This document shows positions 35,746 to 44,313 of a DNA stretch of 64,000 nt, in pieces (within the stretch, counting starts at the first letter, position 1; each line of letters starts with the position of its first letter). The notes below the pieces were generated by a model. The model worked only from the letters and a program-made list of their open reading frames with translations. It did no database searches and had not been told where the DNA came from. The stretch lies in contig NZ_JAHKRO010000011.1 in the NCBI RefSeq assembly GCF_019396325.1, positions 62,001-126,000 of the forward strand. The letters are read 5' to 3'. Source of the DNA: Nonomuraea ceibae (GTDB lineage: Bacteria > Actinomycetota > Actinomycetes > Streptosporangiales > Streptosporangiaceae). The translations under genes were made by a program, and so were the position numbers.

Positions 35746-36657
35746 TCAAGTACGGGCGCGCTGCGTGATGGCGACGCACACGAGCACGGCCAGTGCCGCG
35801 GCCACGGTGGCGAGGCCGAACCGCTCCCCCATGAGGAACCACGCCCACACGAGCGTGAGCAGCGGCTGGGTGAGCTGGGTCTGTCCGGCTCTGGCGATGC
35901 CGCCCCTGGCGAGGCCCGCGTACCAGGGGAAGAAGCCGAGGAACATCGAGACGAGGCCGACGTAGGCGAGGCCGGCGAGGGAGGCGGGGGTGGGCGTGAC
36001 GGGGGTGGTGAGGGCCAGCACGGCGGTGACGGGCGCGGTGACGGGGAGGGACAGGACGAGCGCGTACGAGATCACCTGCCAGCCGGGGGTGGTGCGGGAG
36101 AGGGTGCCGCCCTCGGTGTAGCCGACGGCGGCGGAGAGGAGCGCGCCCACCAGGAGGAGGTCGGGCCAGGCGGCGCCGGAGCCGCCCTGGGTGAGGGTGA
36201 AGACGGTGATGGCGACGGCGCCGGCGGCGCAGGCGGCCCAGAAGAGCGGGCGGGGGCGCTCGCCGGCGCGCAGGACGGCGCAGGCGGCGGTGGCGGCGGG
36301 CAGCAGGCCGATCACGACGGCGGCGTGGGCGGTGCCGGCCCCGAGGTCGAGGGCCAGGCCGCTGAGGACGGGGAAGCCGAAGACGACGCCGAGGGAGATG
36401 AGCAGGTACGGGCGCGGGTTCGGCGGGATGAGGGGCAGGCGGGCGGCCTTGAGGCAGATGACGGCGACGACGCCGGCGATGAGGGCGCGGCCGATGGCGA
36501 CGAGCCAGGGGTCGAAGCCTTCCATCGCGTAGACGGTGGCGGGGAAGGAGCCGGAGAAGGCCAGGACGCCGAGGAAGGCCAGTGCGGTGCCCCGGCGGGC
36601 GTCGGGGGCGGGGACCGCTACTGCGGTCGTGGCGATAGCGCTATCCTGTTCCTTCAT
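35746..36657 (-). CDS. EamA family (DMT) transporter
   Basis: The ATG at 36655-36657 gives 303 residues starting MKEQDSAIATTAV and about ten hydrophobic helices in two EamA repeats (ALAFLGVLAFSGSFPATVYA in the first, LLLVGALLSAAVGYTEGG in the second). It should be an inner-membrane exporter of amino acids or metabolites. Its start codon overlaps on the opposite strand the start codon of the MocR-type regulator (CATGG), so expression is presumably controlled by that regulator. Confidence 0.88.
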   Translation of the reverse strand: MKEQDSAIATTAVAVPAPDARRGTALAFLGVLAFSGSFPATVYAMEGFDPWLVAIGRALIAGVVAVICLKAARLPLIPPNPRPYLLISLGVVFGFPVLSGLALDLGAGTAHAAVVIGLLPAATAACAVLRAGERPRPLFWAACAAGAVAITVFTLTQGGSGAAWPDLLLVGALLSAAVGYTEGGTLSRTTPGWQVISYALVLSLPVTAPVTAVLALTTPVTPTPASLAGLAYVGLVSMFLGFFPWYAGLARGGIARAGQTQLTQPLLTLVWAWFLMGERFGLATVAAALAVLVCVAITQRART

Positions 36658-36676
36658 GGACAACGATAGCAGTATC
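36634..36676. promoter_or_regulatory. paired operators flanking overlapping start codons
   Basis: GATAGCGCTATC at 36634-36645 is a perfect 12-bp palindrome and GATAGCAGTATC at 36665-36676 is the same with a two-base change; their starts are 31 bp apart and they are symmetric about the shared start codons at 36655-36658. Each overlaps the presumed -10 element of one gene (TATCCT at 36642 for the plus gene, TATCGT on the minus strand at 36663-36668). Confidence 0.6.
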
Positions 36677-38053
36677 GCCACGATCGCCGCGATCCTGCGG
36701 GAGGAGGCGGGGCGGCTGCGGCCCGGCGACCGGCTGACGCCGAGCCGGGAGATCGTGCGACGGCACGGCGTGAGCCCGGTGACGGTGTCGCGAGCGCTGG
36801 GGCAGCTCGCGGCCGAGGGCACGGTGGTGACCCGGCCGGGCAGCGGGGCGTTCGTGGCGGCCCGGCGGGAGTGGGCGCCCGACGCGGCCGACTTCTCCTG
36901 GCAGACGGTGGCGCTCGGCGACCGGGCGGTGTCCGGGGAGCCGGTGGAGGCGCTGCTGGGGGCCGCGCCGGAGGGGGTGGTGCCGCTGACCGGCGGCTAC
37001 CTGCATCCGGGCATCCGGCCGGACCGCCAGCTCGCGGCCGCGGCGGCGCGGGCGGTGCGCAGGCCGGACGCGTGGGCGATGCCGCCGCTGAGCGGGCTGG
37101 CGGAGCTGCGCGGCTGGTTCGCCAAGCAGGCGGGCGGCGACGTGACGGCCGCGGACGCGCTGATCGTGAGCGGCGGGCAGGCGGCGCTCACCCACGCGCT
37201 GCGGGCGCTGGCCGCGCCGGGCACGCAGGTGCTGGTGGAGACGCCGACCTATCCGGGCGCGCTGGCGGCGGCGAAGGCGGCCGGGCTGCGGGCCACCGGC
37301 GTGCCGATCGACCGCGACGGGGTCCGGCCCGACCTGCTGGCGGAGGCGTTCGCGGTGTCGGGGGCGCGGGTGTTCCTGTGCCAGCCGACCCTGCACAACC
37401 CGACGGGCGCGACGCTGACGGAGGAACGCCGCCGGCAGGTGCTGGAGGTGGCCAGGGCGGCCGGAGCGTTCGTGATCGAGGACGACTACGCCCGCTACCT
37501 GACCGCGTCCGCGCCGCCGTCGCTGGTGTCGGCGGACGCGCACGGGACCGTGGTGCACATCCACTCGCTGACCAAGATCCTGTCGCCAAGCATGCGGGTG
37601 GCGGCGGTCGTCGCCCGGGGCCCCGCGGCGCACCGGCTGCGGGCCGGGCAACTCGTGGAGTCGTTCTTCGTGGCGCGGCCGTTGCAGGAGACGGCGCTGG
37701 AGTTCGTCGGCTCGCCCGCCTGGCGGCGGCATCTCGGCGCGGTGCACACCGAGATCGCGGCCCGGCGTGACGCGCTCGCCGCCGCGCTGGCCGCACGGAT
37801 GCCGCAGGCGCCGCCGTTCCTGGTGCCGGGCGGCGGCATGCACCTGTGGCTGCGGCTGCCGCCGGAAACGGACGAGCACGCCCTGGTGGAGGCCGCCAAG
37901 CGCCACGGCGTGCTGGTGAGCCCGGGGCGCATGTACTACCCGGCCGAGCCGCCCGGCCCGCGCGTGCGCGTCACCCACATGGCGCCGGCGAACCTGCCGG
38001 AGCTCGCCGAGGGCGTGAGCCGGCTGGCGCGGGCCCTGCGCGCGCTCGGCTGA
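36656..38053 (+). CDS. MocR-type GntR/aminotransferase fusion regulator
   Basis: The ATG at 36656 gives 465 residues; the longer open frame reads back through the exporter gene. The N-terminal winged helix (SREIVRRHGVSPVTVSRALG, then GTVVTRPGSGAFVA) is joined to a fold-type I aminotransferase domain with SGGQAALTHALRAL, PTLHNPTGATLTEERR, EDDYARYL and the PLP-binding Lys in SLTKILSPSMR. MocR proteins sense PLP or amino compounds and often regulate a divergent gene, here the EamA exporter. Confidence 0.9.
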   Translation: MDNDSSIATIAAILREEAGRLRPGDRLTPSREIVRRHGVSPVTVSRALGQLAAEGTVVTRPGSGAFVAARREWAPDAADFSWQTVALGDRAVSGEPVEALLGAAPEGVVPLTGGYLHPGIRPDRQLAAAAARAVRRPDAWAMPPLSGLAELRGWFAKQAGGDVTAADALIVSGGQAALTHALRALAAPGTQVLVETPTYPGALAAAKAAGLRATGVPIDRDGVRPDLLAEAFAVSGARVFLCQPTLHNPTGATLTEERRRQVLEVARAAGAFVIEDDYARYLTASAPPSLVSADAHGTVVHIHSLTKILSPSMRVAAVVARGPAAHRLRAGQLVESFFVARPLQETALEFVGSPAWRRHLGAVHTEIAARRDALAAALAARMPQAPPFLVPGGGMHLWLRLPPETDEHALVEAAKRHGVLVSPGRMYYPAEPPGPRVRVTHMAPANLPELAEGVSRLARALRALG

Positions 38054-38065
38054 TCACGCGGCGAG

Positions 38066-38071
38066 TAGAGT
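38066..38071 (+). promoter_or_regulatory. -10 box of a leaderless CGNR gene
   Basis: TAGAGT ends 6 bp before the ATG at 38078, the spacing expected of an actinobacterial leaderless promoter, and no ribosome-binding site precedes the ATG. Confidence 0.5.
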
Positions 38072-38077
38072 GGCCCC

Positions 38078-38599
38078 ATGCTGGTGGCGGCGGAGTTGGT
38101 GCGTGACTTCGTGAACACCTATGACGTCGAGTCCGACGCCGACGATCTGGGCACTCCCTCCGAGCTGGGCGTCTGGCTGCGCGAGCGCGCGCTGGCCGGG
38201 CCCCGTGACCGCGCCACCGACGACGACCTGGCGACCGCGATCGCGCTGCGCGAAGGGTTGCGCGCGGCGCTGCGGCGGCTGCCCGGCGCCGGCCCGCCCG
38301 AGCTGCCGCGCCTGCCGCTCACCGTGGTGATCGGCTCGCGGCCCGGCCTGGCCCCGGTGGCGGGCGGCGTGCCCGGCGCGCTGGCCAGGATCGCCGCCGC
38401 GGCGACCGACGCCTCGTGGGACCGGCTCAAGGTGTGCGCGGAGGACACCTGCCAGTGGGCGTTCATCGACGCCTCCAAGAACCGTTCCCGCTCGTGGTGT
38501 TCGATGAGGGTCTGCGGTAACCGCACCAAAACGCGCGCATACCGGGCCAGGAAGCAGGGTTCGCGTCGTCTCCAACCTTCAAACACCGATACGGTGTAA
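38078..38599 (+). CDS. CGNR zinc-finger (ABATE domain) protein
   Basis: The 173-residue protein has an N-terminal ABATE-like domain (LVRDFVNTYDVESDADDL, ALREGLRAALRRL) and a C-terminal zinc finger with Cys in VCAEDTCQWAFIDASKNRSR and WCSMRVCGNRTKTRAYRAR, which contains the CGNR signature. It is a stand-alone putative DNA-binding regulator of the type often found next to transporters. It runs in the same direction as the GNAT and menA genes. Confidence 0.9.
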   Translation: MLVAAELVRDFVNTYDVESDADDLGTPSELGVWLRERALAGPRDRATDDDLATAIALREGLRAALRRLPGAGPPELPRLPLTVVIGSRPGLAPVAGGVPGALARIAAAATDASWDRLKVCAEDTCQWAFIDASKNRSRSWCSMRVCGNRTKTRAYRARKQGSRRLQPSNTDTV

Positions 38600-38643
38600 C
38601 TCGTGCCTCGTGGCATGAACAGCAGTCGAAGGAGCGGGCCGAG

Positions 38644-39252
38644 ATGGCAGACGTAGGCGTCCGGGCGGCCCGGCGCGAGGATGTTCTCCAAGTGGCGAAT
38701 GTTCAGGTCCGCGCCTGGCGCTACGGCTACCGGGACTTCCTGCCCGAGGGTCCCCTCGAGCAGATGACCGGCCCGGCGGCCGAGAAGATGTGGCTGCGCC
38801 AGTGGGACGAGGCGATCGTCGCCCCGCCGACCTCACGGCATCGCGTGCTGGTCGCGGTGGAGACCATCCTCGACACTGAGGGCTTCCCCGCGCTGGGCGC
38901 CGGCGGCAACGCCGCCCCGGCCACGCCGCGCGGCGGCGAGCGGGTGGTGGGCCTGGCCTCACACGCGCCGGCCGAGGACCCCGATCTCGACCCGACGGTC
39001 GTGGCCGAGATGCTGACGCTGCTGGTCGACCCCGACTTCGTCCGGCGCGGCCACGGCAGCCGCCTGCTCAACGCCACCGTCGACCACCTGCGTGAGGACG
39101 GCTACCGCCAGATCGTCACCTGGGTGTTCGCCGACAACTACGCGGTCCTCGGCTTCCTGGAGTCGGCGGGCTGGGGCGAGGACATGGCCGAGCGGGTGCT
39201 CGACATGGGCCGCCCGATCCGCATGGTCAGGCTCACGACGGACATCAGCTGA
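38644..39252 (+). CDS. GNAT family N-acetyltransferase
   Basis: The 202-residue protein begins VRAARREDVLQVANVQVRAW and has the acetyl-CoA-binding LLVDPDFVRRGHGSRLLN (motif A, R/Q-x-x-G-x-G/A form) followed by the C-terminal LGFLESAGWGEDMAERVLDM. An AAGGAG ribosome-binding site precedes the ATG. The stop overlaps the menA start by 1 bp. The acceptor is unknown. Confidence 0.88.
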   Translation: MADVGVRAARREDVLQVANVQVRAWRYGYRDFLPEGPLEQMTGPAAEKMWLRQWDEAIVAPPTSRHRVLVAVETILDTEGFPALGAGGNAAPATPRGGERVVGLASHAPAEDPDLDPTVVAEMLTLLVDPDFVRRGHGSRLLNATVDHLREDGYRQIVTWVFADNYAVLGFLESAGWGEDMAERVLDMGRPIRMVRLTTDIS

Positions 39253-40127
39253 TGCCCACCCCCGCACAATGGCTGGCCGGCGCGCGCCCGCGCACGCTGC
39301 CGAACGCCGTCGTCCCCGTCATGGCGGGCACCGGCGTGGCGATCGGCGAGGGCGGCTTCGTCTGGTGGCGCGCGATCCTGGCGCTGCTCGTCGCGCTGCT
39401 CCTGCAGATCGGCGTCAACTACGCCAACGACTACAGCGACGGCATCCGCGGCACGGACGACCAGCGGGTCGGGCCGATGCGCCTGGTGGGCTCGCGGGTG
39501 GCCACGCCGCCGCAGGTGCTCGCCGCCGCGCTCGGCAGCTTCGCCGCCGCGGCGGTGTTCGGGCTGGTGCTGGTGCTGGTCACGCAGGCGTGGTGGGTGC
39601 TCCTGGTGGGCGCCGCGGCCATCGCCGCGGGCTGGTTCTACACCGGGGGCAAGAGGCCGTACGGCTACCGCGCGCTGGGCGAGGTGTCGGTGTTCGTGTT
39701 CTTCGGGGTGGTGCCGGTGGTCGGCACCGCGTTCGTGCAGACCGAGCAGCTCACCTGGGCGGCGCTGGTGGCGTCGGTGCCGGTCGGGCTGCTGTCGTGC
39801 TCGATGCTCGTGGTCAACAACCTGCGTGACGTGGGCACCGACGCGGAGTCCGGCAAGCGGACGCTCGCGGTCGTGCTCGGCGCGCCGCGCACCCGTCACC
39901 TGTACGCGGCCTGCCTCGTCCTGCCGTTCGCGGTGGCGCTGGCGATGACGCCGGTCGCGCCGGCCGCCGCGCTCGCGGTGCTGGCCGCCCCGCTGGCGAT
40001 CGCGCCCGTGCGCGCGGTGCTCGGCGGCGCCGCCGGCCCGGCGCTGATCACGGTGCTGCAGCAGACCGGCAAGCTCCAGCTCGCCTACGGGCTGCTCCTC
40101 GCGATCGGCCTGGCCCTGACGCTGTAG
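39252..40127 (+). CDS. menA: 1,4-dihydroxy-2-naphthoate polyprenyltransferase
   Basis: The 291-residue membrane protein of the UbiA superfamily has the first Asp-rich motif NYANDYSDGIRGTDDQRVGP and the second around VNNLRDVGTDAESGKRT, with about eight hydrophobic helices. It prenylates 1,4-dihydroxy-2-naphthoate in menaquinone synthesis. It is translationally coupled to the GNAT gene upstream. No other men genes are in the window. Confidence 0.94.
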   Translation: MPTPAQWLAGARPRTLPNAVVPVMAGTGVAIGEGGFVWWRAILALLVALLLQIGVNYANDYSDGIRGTDDQRVGPMRLVGSRVATPPQVLAAALGSFAAAAVFGLVLVLVTQAWWVLLVGAAAIAAGWFYTGGKRPYGYRALGEVSVFVFFGVVPVVGTAFVQTEQLTWAALVASVPVGLLSCSMLVVNNLRDVGTDAESGKRTLAVVLGAPRTRHLYAACLVLPFAVALAMTPVAPAAALAVLAAPLAIAPVRAVLGGAAGPALITVLQQTGKLQLAYGLLLAIGLALTL

Positions 40128-40169
40128 CCGTCCGGCATGATGGAGTCAGTATCCAGGGAGGGGAGCCAC

Positions 40170-40763
40170 GTGCGCCACGACAAGACCCCCGATCTGGGCG
40201 TGACCGCGGGGCCCGGCGCCGGGGTGCGGGGCGCGATCGCCGGCAACCTGCGCCGCACCCGGCTGGCGCGCGGCCACAGCGTGCGGGAGCTGGCCGACCT
40301 GACCGGGGTGAGCAAGGCGCTCATCTCGCAGATCGAGCGCGGGGTGGCCAATCCGACGATCGAGGTGCTGACCCGGCTGGCGGCGGCGCTGCGGCTGACG
40401 TTCGCCGAGCTGACCCGTACGCATCCGGCGGGGCCCGAGGTGATCCGGCGCGGTGAGGGCGAGGCGGTGATGACCGGCGACACGGCGGTGCGCAGCCTGT
40501 TCGACGCGCCGGACCGGCGGCGGTTCGAGCTGGCGGAGGGGCTGCTGCCGCCGGCGACGCGCAGCGCCAAGAGCGCTCACGGGCGCGGCTCGATGGAGCA
40601 CGCGTACGTGGTGTCGGGCGAGGTGACGGTGGCGACCGACGCGTGGTCGGTGACGCTCGGCGAGGGTGACGCGCTGCGCTTCGCCGCCGAGTACGACCAC
40701 GTCTACTCCACCGGCGAGCTGGCCTGCCGGGTGCTCACGCTGATCTCCTTCTCCGACGACTGA
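40170..40763 (+). CDS. XRE family regulator with cupin domain
   Basis: A GTG at 40170 behind AGGGAGGGGAG gives 197 residues; an upstream ATG at 40137 has no ribosome-binding site. The helix-turn-helix is RRTRLARGHSVRELADLTGV with SKALISQIERG, and the C-terminal part with SMEHAYVVSGEVTVAT and LGEGDALRFAAEYDHVY is a cupin. Such regulators typically respond to small metabolites. It is convergent with the peptide transporter operon, and a 7-bp repeat array covers its stop codon. Confidence 0.88.
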   Translation: MRHDKTPDLGVTAGPGAGVRGAIAGNLRRTRLARGHSVRELADLTGVSKALISQIERGVANPTIEVLTRLAAALRLTFAELTRTHPAGPEVIRRGEGEAVMTGDTAVRSLFDAPDRRRFELAEGLLPPATRSAKSAHGRGSMEHAYVVSGEVTVATDAWSVTLGEGDALRFAAEYDHVYSTGELACRVLTLISFSDD

Positions 40764-40803
40764 CGACTGACGACGGCTGATGGCTGACGACTGAGCACCG
40801 GGA

Positions 40804-42549
40804 TCAGCCGGGCCAGCGGCTGGTCCCGTCGGGCACGCTGGCCAGCAGGTCGCGCGTGTAGGGGTGGGCGGGCTCGTCCAGCACCCGGTCGACGGGGCCG
40901 CTCTCGACGCACTCCCCCGCCTTCAGCACGTACAGCCGGTCGGCGAGCTGGCGGACCACGGCGAGGTCGTGGGTGATGAACAGCATGCCGGTCGACAGCC
41001 GCTCGCGCAGGCCGGCGAGCAGGCCGAGGACCTGCGCCTGGACGGAGACGTCGAGGGCGGAGACGGGCTCGTCGCAGACGAGCAGCGCGGGCTCGCCGGC
41101 CACGGCGCGGGCGATCGCGACGCGCTGGCGCTCGCCGCCGGACAGGTTGGCGGGGCGCAGGGCGGCCAGGGCGGGGTCGAGGCCGACGAGCTCCATGAGC
41201 GCGGCCACGTCGGCGGGGCGGCCGTCGGCGACGAGCGCCTCCTTGAGCGTGGCGCCGACCGTGCGGGCGGGGTTGAGGGTCGAGTACGGGTCCTGGAAGA
41301 TCATTTGTGCCGTGCGGCGGGCCTGGCGGACGGCCTCGCGCGACATGCGGGCGTAGTCGGAGCAGTCGCGTCCGCCCAGCAGGATCGTCCCGGCGTCGGG
41401 GCGTTCGAGGCCGGTCACGCAGCGGGCCAGCGTGGTCTTGCCGGAGCCCGACTCGCCGACGACGGCGACGATCTCGCCCGGGGCGACGGTCAGGCTCACT
41501 CCGGCCAGCGCGGGCCTGGCCGAGCCGGGGAAGGTCTTGCGCAGGCCGCGGAGGTCGAGCACCGGCTCAGAGGCGGTCCGTACGGGCGCGGCCACGCCGA
41601 GCGGGGGCGCGGGGGCGGCGGGCAGGTCGCCGGCCCGCACGCAGGCCGACAGGCGGCCGGCGTCCCCGGCAGGGCGGAGCGGCGGGACGCTCGCGCGGCA
41701 CTCGGCCAGGGCGAGAGAGCAGCGGTCGGTGAAGGCGCACTGCCCGGCGACCGCGTCGTGGGCGGGGACCGAGCCGGGGACGGCGGGGATGGCGGCCAGG
41801 CGGCGGTCGGCGGGCGGCTCGGCGGCCAGCAGCGCCCGCGTGTAGGGGTGGCGCTGCTCGCGCCGCAGGTCGGCGGCCCGGCCCACCTCCATGACGCGCC
41901 CGGCGTACATGACCACGACGCGGTCGCACATGCTGAACGCCAGCCGCAGGTCGTGCGTGATGAGCAGGAACGTCATGTCCCGCTCCCGCTGCACGCGCCG
42001 GATGAGGGCCAGCACCTCCCGCTGCGTGGTGGCGTCCAGGGCGGTGGTCGGCTCGTCGGCGAGCAGCACGCGGGGCGCGGCGGCGAGCGCGGCCGCCAGC
42101 CCGACGCGCTGGCGCATGCCGCCGGAGAGCTGGAACGGGTAGCGCCCGGCCACGTCGGCGGGCAGCCCCACCTCGGCCAGCAGCCGGGGCACCTCGGTCT
42201 TCGGGTCGGCGCCGCGCGGCAGCCCGTCGGCGATCTGCTTGCCGGCCTTGCGCAGCGGGTTGAGCAGCGTGAACGGGTCCTGCATGAGCAGGGAGACGGT
42301 GGAGCCGCGCTGCCGCCGCTGGGCGCGCGGGTCGTCGTCGACGCGCCGCCCGCCGACCTCCACCAGCCCGGACGCCGCCAGCCCGGCGGGCAGCAGGCCG
42401 AGCACGGCCCGCGCGGTGAGCGACTTGCCCGATCCGGACTCGCCCACGATCGCCACCGACTCCCCCGGCGCGACGTCGAACGACACCTCGGAGAGCAGGG
42501 TCCGGCCGGTGGCGGGCTGGCGTACCGACAATCCCTCGACGCGCAGCAT
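40804..42549 (-). CDS. fused dual ATPase of a peptide ABC importer (DppD-DppF type)
   Basis: The 581-residue protein contains two complete ABC ATPases. The first has GESGSGKSLTARAVLGLLPAG, the signature LSGGMRQRVGLAAAL and LLADEPTTALDATTQ; the second has GESGSGKTTLARCVTGLERP, LSGGERQRVAIARAV and LLVCDEPVSALDVS. A Cys-rich oligopeptide/dipeptide cap (GQCAFTDRCSLALAECR) lies between them, as in DppD/OppD C-termini. It is the last gene of the minus-strand operon 40804-47758. Confidence 0.93.
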   Translation of the reverse strand: MLRVEGLSVRQPATGRTLLSEVSFDVAPGESVAIVGESGSGKSLTARAVLGLLPAGLAASGLVEVGGRRVDDDPRAQRRQRGSTVSLLMQDPFTLLNPLRKAGKQIADGLPRGADPKTEVPRLLAEVGLPADVAGRYPFQLSGGMRQRVGLAAALAAAPRVLLADEPTTALDATTQREVLALIRRVQRERDMTFLLITHDLRLAFSMCDRVVVMYAGRVMEVGRAADLRREQRHPYTRALLAAEPPADRRLAAIPAVPGSVPAHDAVAGQCAFTDRCSLALAECRASVPPLRPAGDAGRLSACVRAGDLPAAPAPPLGVAAPVRTASEPVLDLRGLRKTFPGSARPALAGVSLTVAPGEIVAVVGESGSGKTTLARCVTGLERPDAGTILLGGRDCSDYARMSREAVRQARRTAQMIFQDPYSTLNPARTVGATLKEALVADGRPADVAALMELVGLDPALAALRPANLSGGERQRVAIARAVAGEPALLVCDEPVSALDVSVQAQVLGLLAGLRERLSTGMLFITHDLAVVRQLADRLYVLKAGECVESGPVDRVLDEPAHPYTRDLLASVPDGTSRWPG

Positions 42550-42550
42550 G

Positions 42551-43363
42551 TCAGCGTGCCCTTCCGCGCCGGTCGACGCGCTCGTGCAGCCAGTCGCCCA
42601 CGATGTTGAGCGCGGCGGCGGTGGCGATGACGGCCAGGCCGGGGGCGATGACGGCCCACGGGTTGGCCAGGAGTTGGGTGCGGTTGTCGGCCAGCGTGCG
42701 CCCCCAGTCGGGCGACCCGGCGGCCACGCCGAGGCCGAGGAAGGACAGCGACGACAGCGACACCAGGGCGTAGGCGAAGTTGAGGAAGGCGTTGGCCAGG
42801 GCGACGGAGGCGATGTTGGGCCAGATGTGGCGGGTCATGATGCGCCAGGCGGACAGGTTCTTGAGCACGGCGGCCTCGATGTAGGGCCGGTGGCGCTGTT
42901 CCAGCACGGCGCCGCGCACCACCCGGGTGTCGGTGGGCGCGAACAGGACGACGAGCACCGCGATGGCCAGGCCGTAGCCGCCGCCGAGCACTCCGGCGAC
43001 GACGATGGCGACGAGCAGCGCGGGCAGCGAGAACATCAGGTCGGCCCAGCGCATGGCCAGGGTGTCGGCCCAGCCGCCGAAGTAGCCGGCGGTCAGCCCG
43101 ATCAGGTTGCCGATGAGCATCGAGCCGGCGGCGACGGCGAACGCGCCGGGCACGGCCGTGCGCGCCCCGGCGATGAGCAGGTCGAGCACGTCGCGGCCGA
43201 GGTCGTCGGTGCCGAGCGGGTGGCCGGGGCCGGGGCCGGTGATGCCGGTCATCAAATCCTGGTCGGTGGCGCCGGGCACGAGCCAGGGCGCGAACGCGGC
43301 GGCGGCGGTGACGGCGGCGAGCACGGCCAGGGCGGCCCACACGCTGATCGGGGTCCGCTTCAC
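42551..43363 (-). CDS. peptide ABC transporter permease (DppC-like)
   Basis: A GTG at 43361-43363 with GGAGG upstream gives 270 residues; the longer open frame is a shadow. The protein has GHPLGTDDLGRDVLDLLIAG, the hallmark of DppC/OppC permeases, and the EAA loop PYIEAAVLKNLSAWRIMTRH. It overlaps the stop of the DppB-like gene (GTGA) and ends 1 bp before the ATPase start. Confidence 0.92.
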   Translation of the reverse strand: MKRTPISVWAALAVLAAVTAAAAFAPWLVPGATDQDLMTGITGPGPGHPLGTDDLGRDVLDLLIAGARTAVPGAFAVAAGSMLIGNLIGLTAGYFGGWADTLAMRWADLMFSLPALLVAIVVAGVLGGGYGLAIAVLVVLFAPTDTRVVRGAVLEQRHRPYIEAAVLKNLSAWRIMTRHIWPNIASVALANAFLNFAYALVSLSSLSFLGLGVAAGSPDWGRTLADNRTQLLANPWAVIAPGLAVIATAAALNIVGDWLHERVDRRGRAR

Positions 43364-44313
43364 GACGCGCCTCCGCCGAGCCGTACGCGGGGGTCGGCGA
43401 GCGCGTACCCGATGTCGACGAGCAGGTTGACGGCGGCGATCAGCAGGGTGAGCAGGAGCGCGAGCGCCTGCACGACGGGCACGTCCTTGAACGTGACCGA
43501 GTCGACGAGCAGCGATCCGAGGCCGGGCAGCGCGAAGACGACCTCCACGAGCACGGTGCCGGCCAGCATGCCGGTGACGACGAGCCCGGCGGCGGTGAGC
43601 ATCGGCACGAGCGAGTTGCGCAGCGCGTAGCCGAGCACGACGGGCGCGGCCAGGCCGCGGGCGCGGGCGAAGACGACGTAGTCCTGGTCGAGCTCGCGGA
43701 CGAGCGCGGCGCGGCTGAAGCGCAGCAGCATGCCGACGGCGCCGACGGCCAGCGCGGCGGCCGGCAGCGTGAGGTGCCAGAGCTGGTCGGCGAGCCCTTC
43801 GCCGGTGCCGTAGCCGGGGAACCAGCCCAGCCACCCGGCGAACACGACGAGCAGCAGCAGCCCGACGGCGAACGGCGGCGCGCTCAGCCCGGCGACGCCG
43901 GCCGTCACCACGAGCCGGTCGGCGGCCCGGCCGCGCCGCAGCGCGCCGAGCACGCCGAGCGGGATGCCGGCGAGCGCGGCCAGCAGCGTGCCGTAGGCGG
44001 TGAGGGCGAGCGTGAGCGGCACCCGGTCGGCGAGCATGCCGGAGACGGGGGCGCCGGTCCTGATGGAGGTGCCGAGGTCGCCGCGCAGCACGTCGCCGAA
44101 CCAGCGCAGGTACTGCACGGTGACGGGGTCGCCGAGGTGGTAGCGGGCCTGGATCGCGGCGATGGTCTCGGCGGTGGCGGGCCGGGTGCCGAGCAGCGTC
44201 TGCTGGACGGAGCCCGGCGCGAGGTAGAGCAGCCCGAACACCCCCGCCGACAGGAGCAGCACCACGACGGCGGTGCCCGCGAGCCTGCGCAGGGCGAAGC
44301 GGCCCCACCCCAT
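43360..44313 (-). CDS. peptide ABC transporter permease (DppB-like)
   Basis: The ATG at 44311-44313 gives 317 residues. The N-terminal FALRRLAGTAVVVLLLS helix, YLRWFGDVLRGDLGTSIRTG and the EAA loop QDYVVFARARGLAAPVVLGY identify a DppB/OppB permease with about six helices. Its start codon overlaps the stop of the S9 peptidase gene (ATGA). Confidence 0.92.
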   Translation of the reverse strand: MGWGRFALRRLAGTAVVVLLLSAGVFGLLYLAPGSVQQTLLGTRPATAETIAAIQARYHLGDPVTVQYLRWFGDVLRGDLGTSIRTGAPVSGMLADRVPLTLALTAYGTLLAALAGIPLGVLGALRRGRAADRLVVTAGVAGLSAPPFAVGLLLLVVFAGWLGWFPGYGTGEGLADQLWHLTLPAAALAVGAVGMLLRFSRAALVRELDQDYVVFARARGLAAPVVLGYALRNSLVPMLTAAGLVVTGMLAGTVLVEVVFALPGLGSLLVDSVTFKDVPVVQALALLLTLLIAAVNLLVDIGYALADPRVRLGGGAS

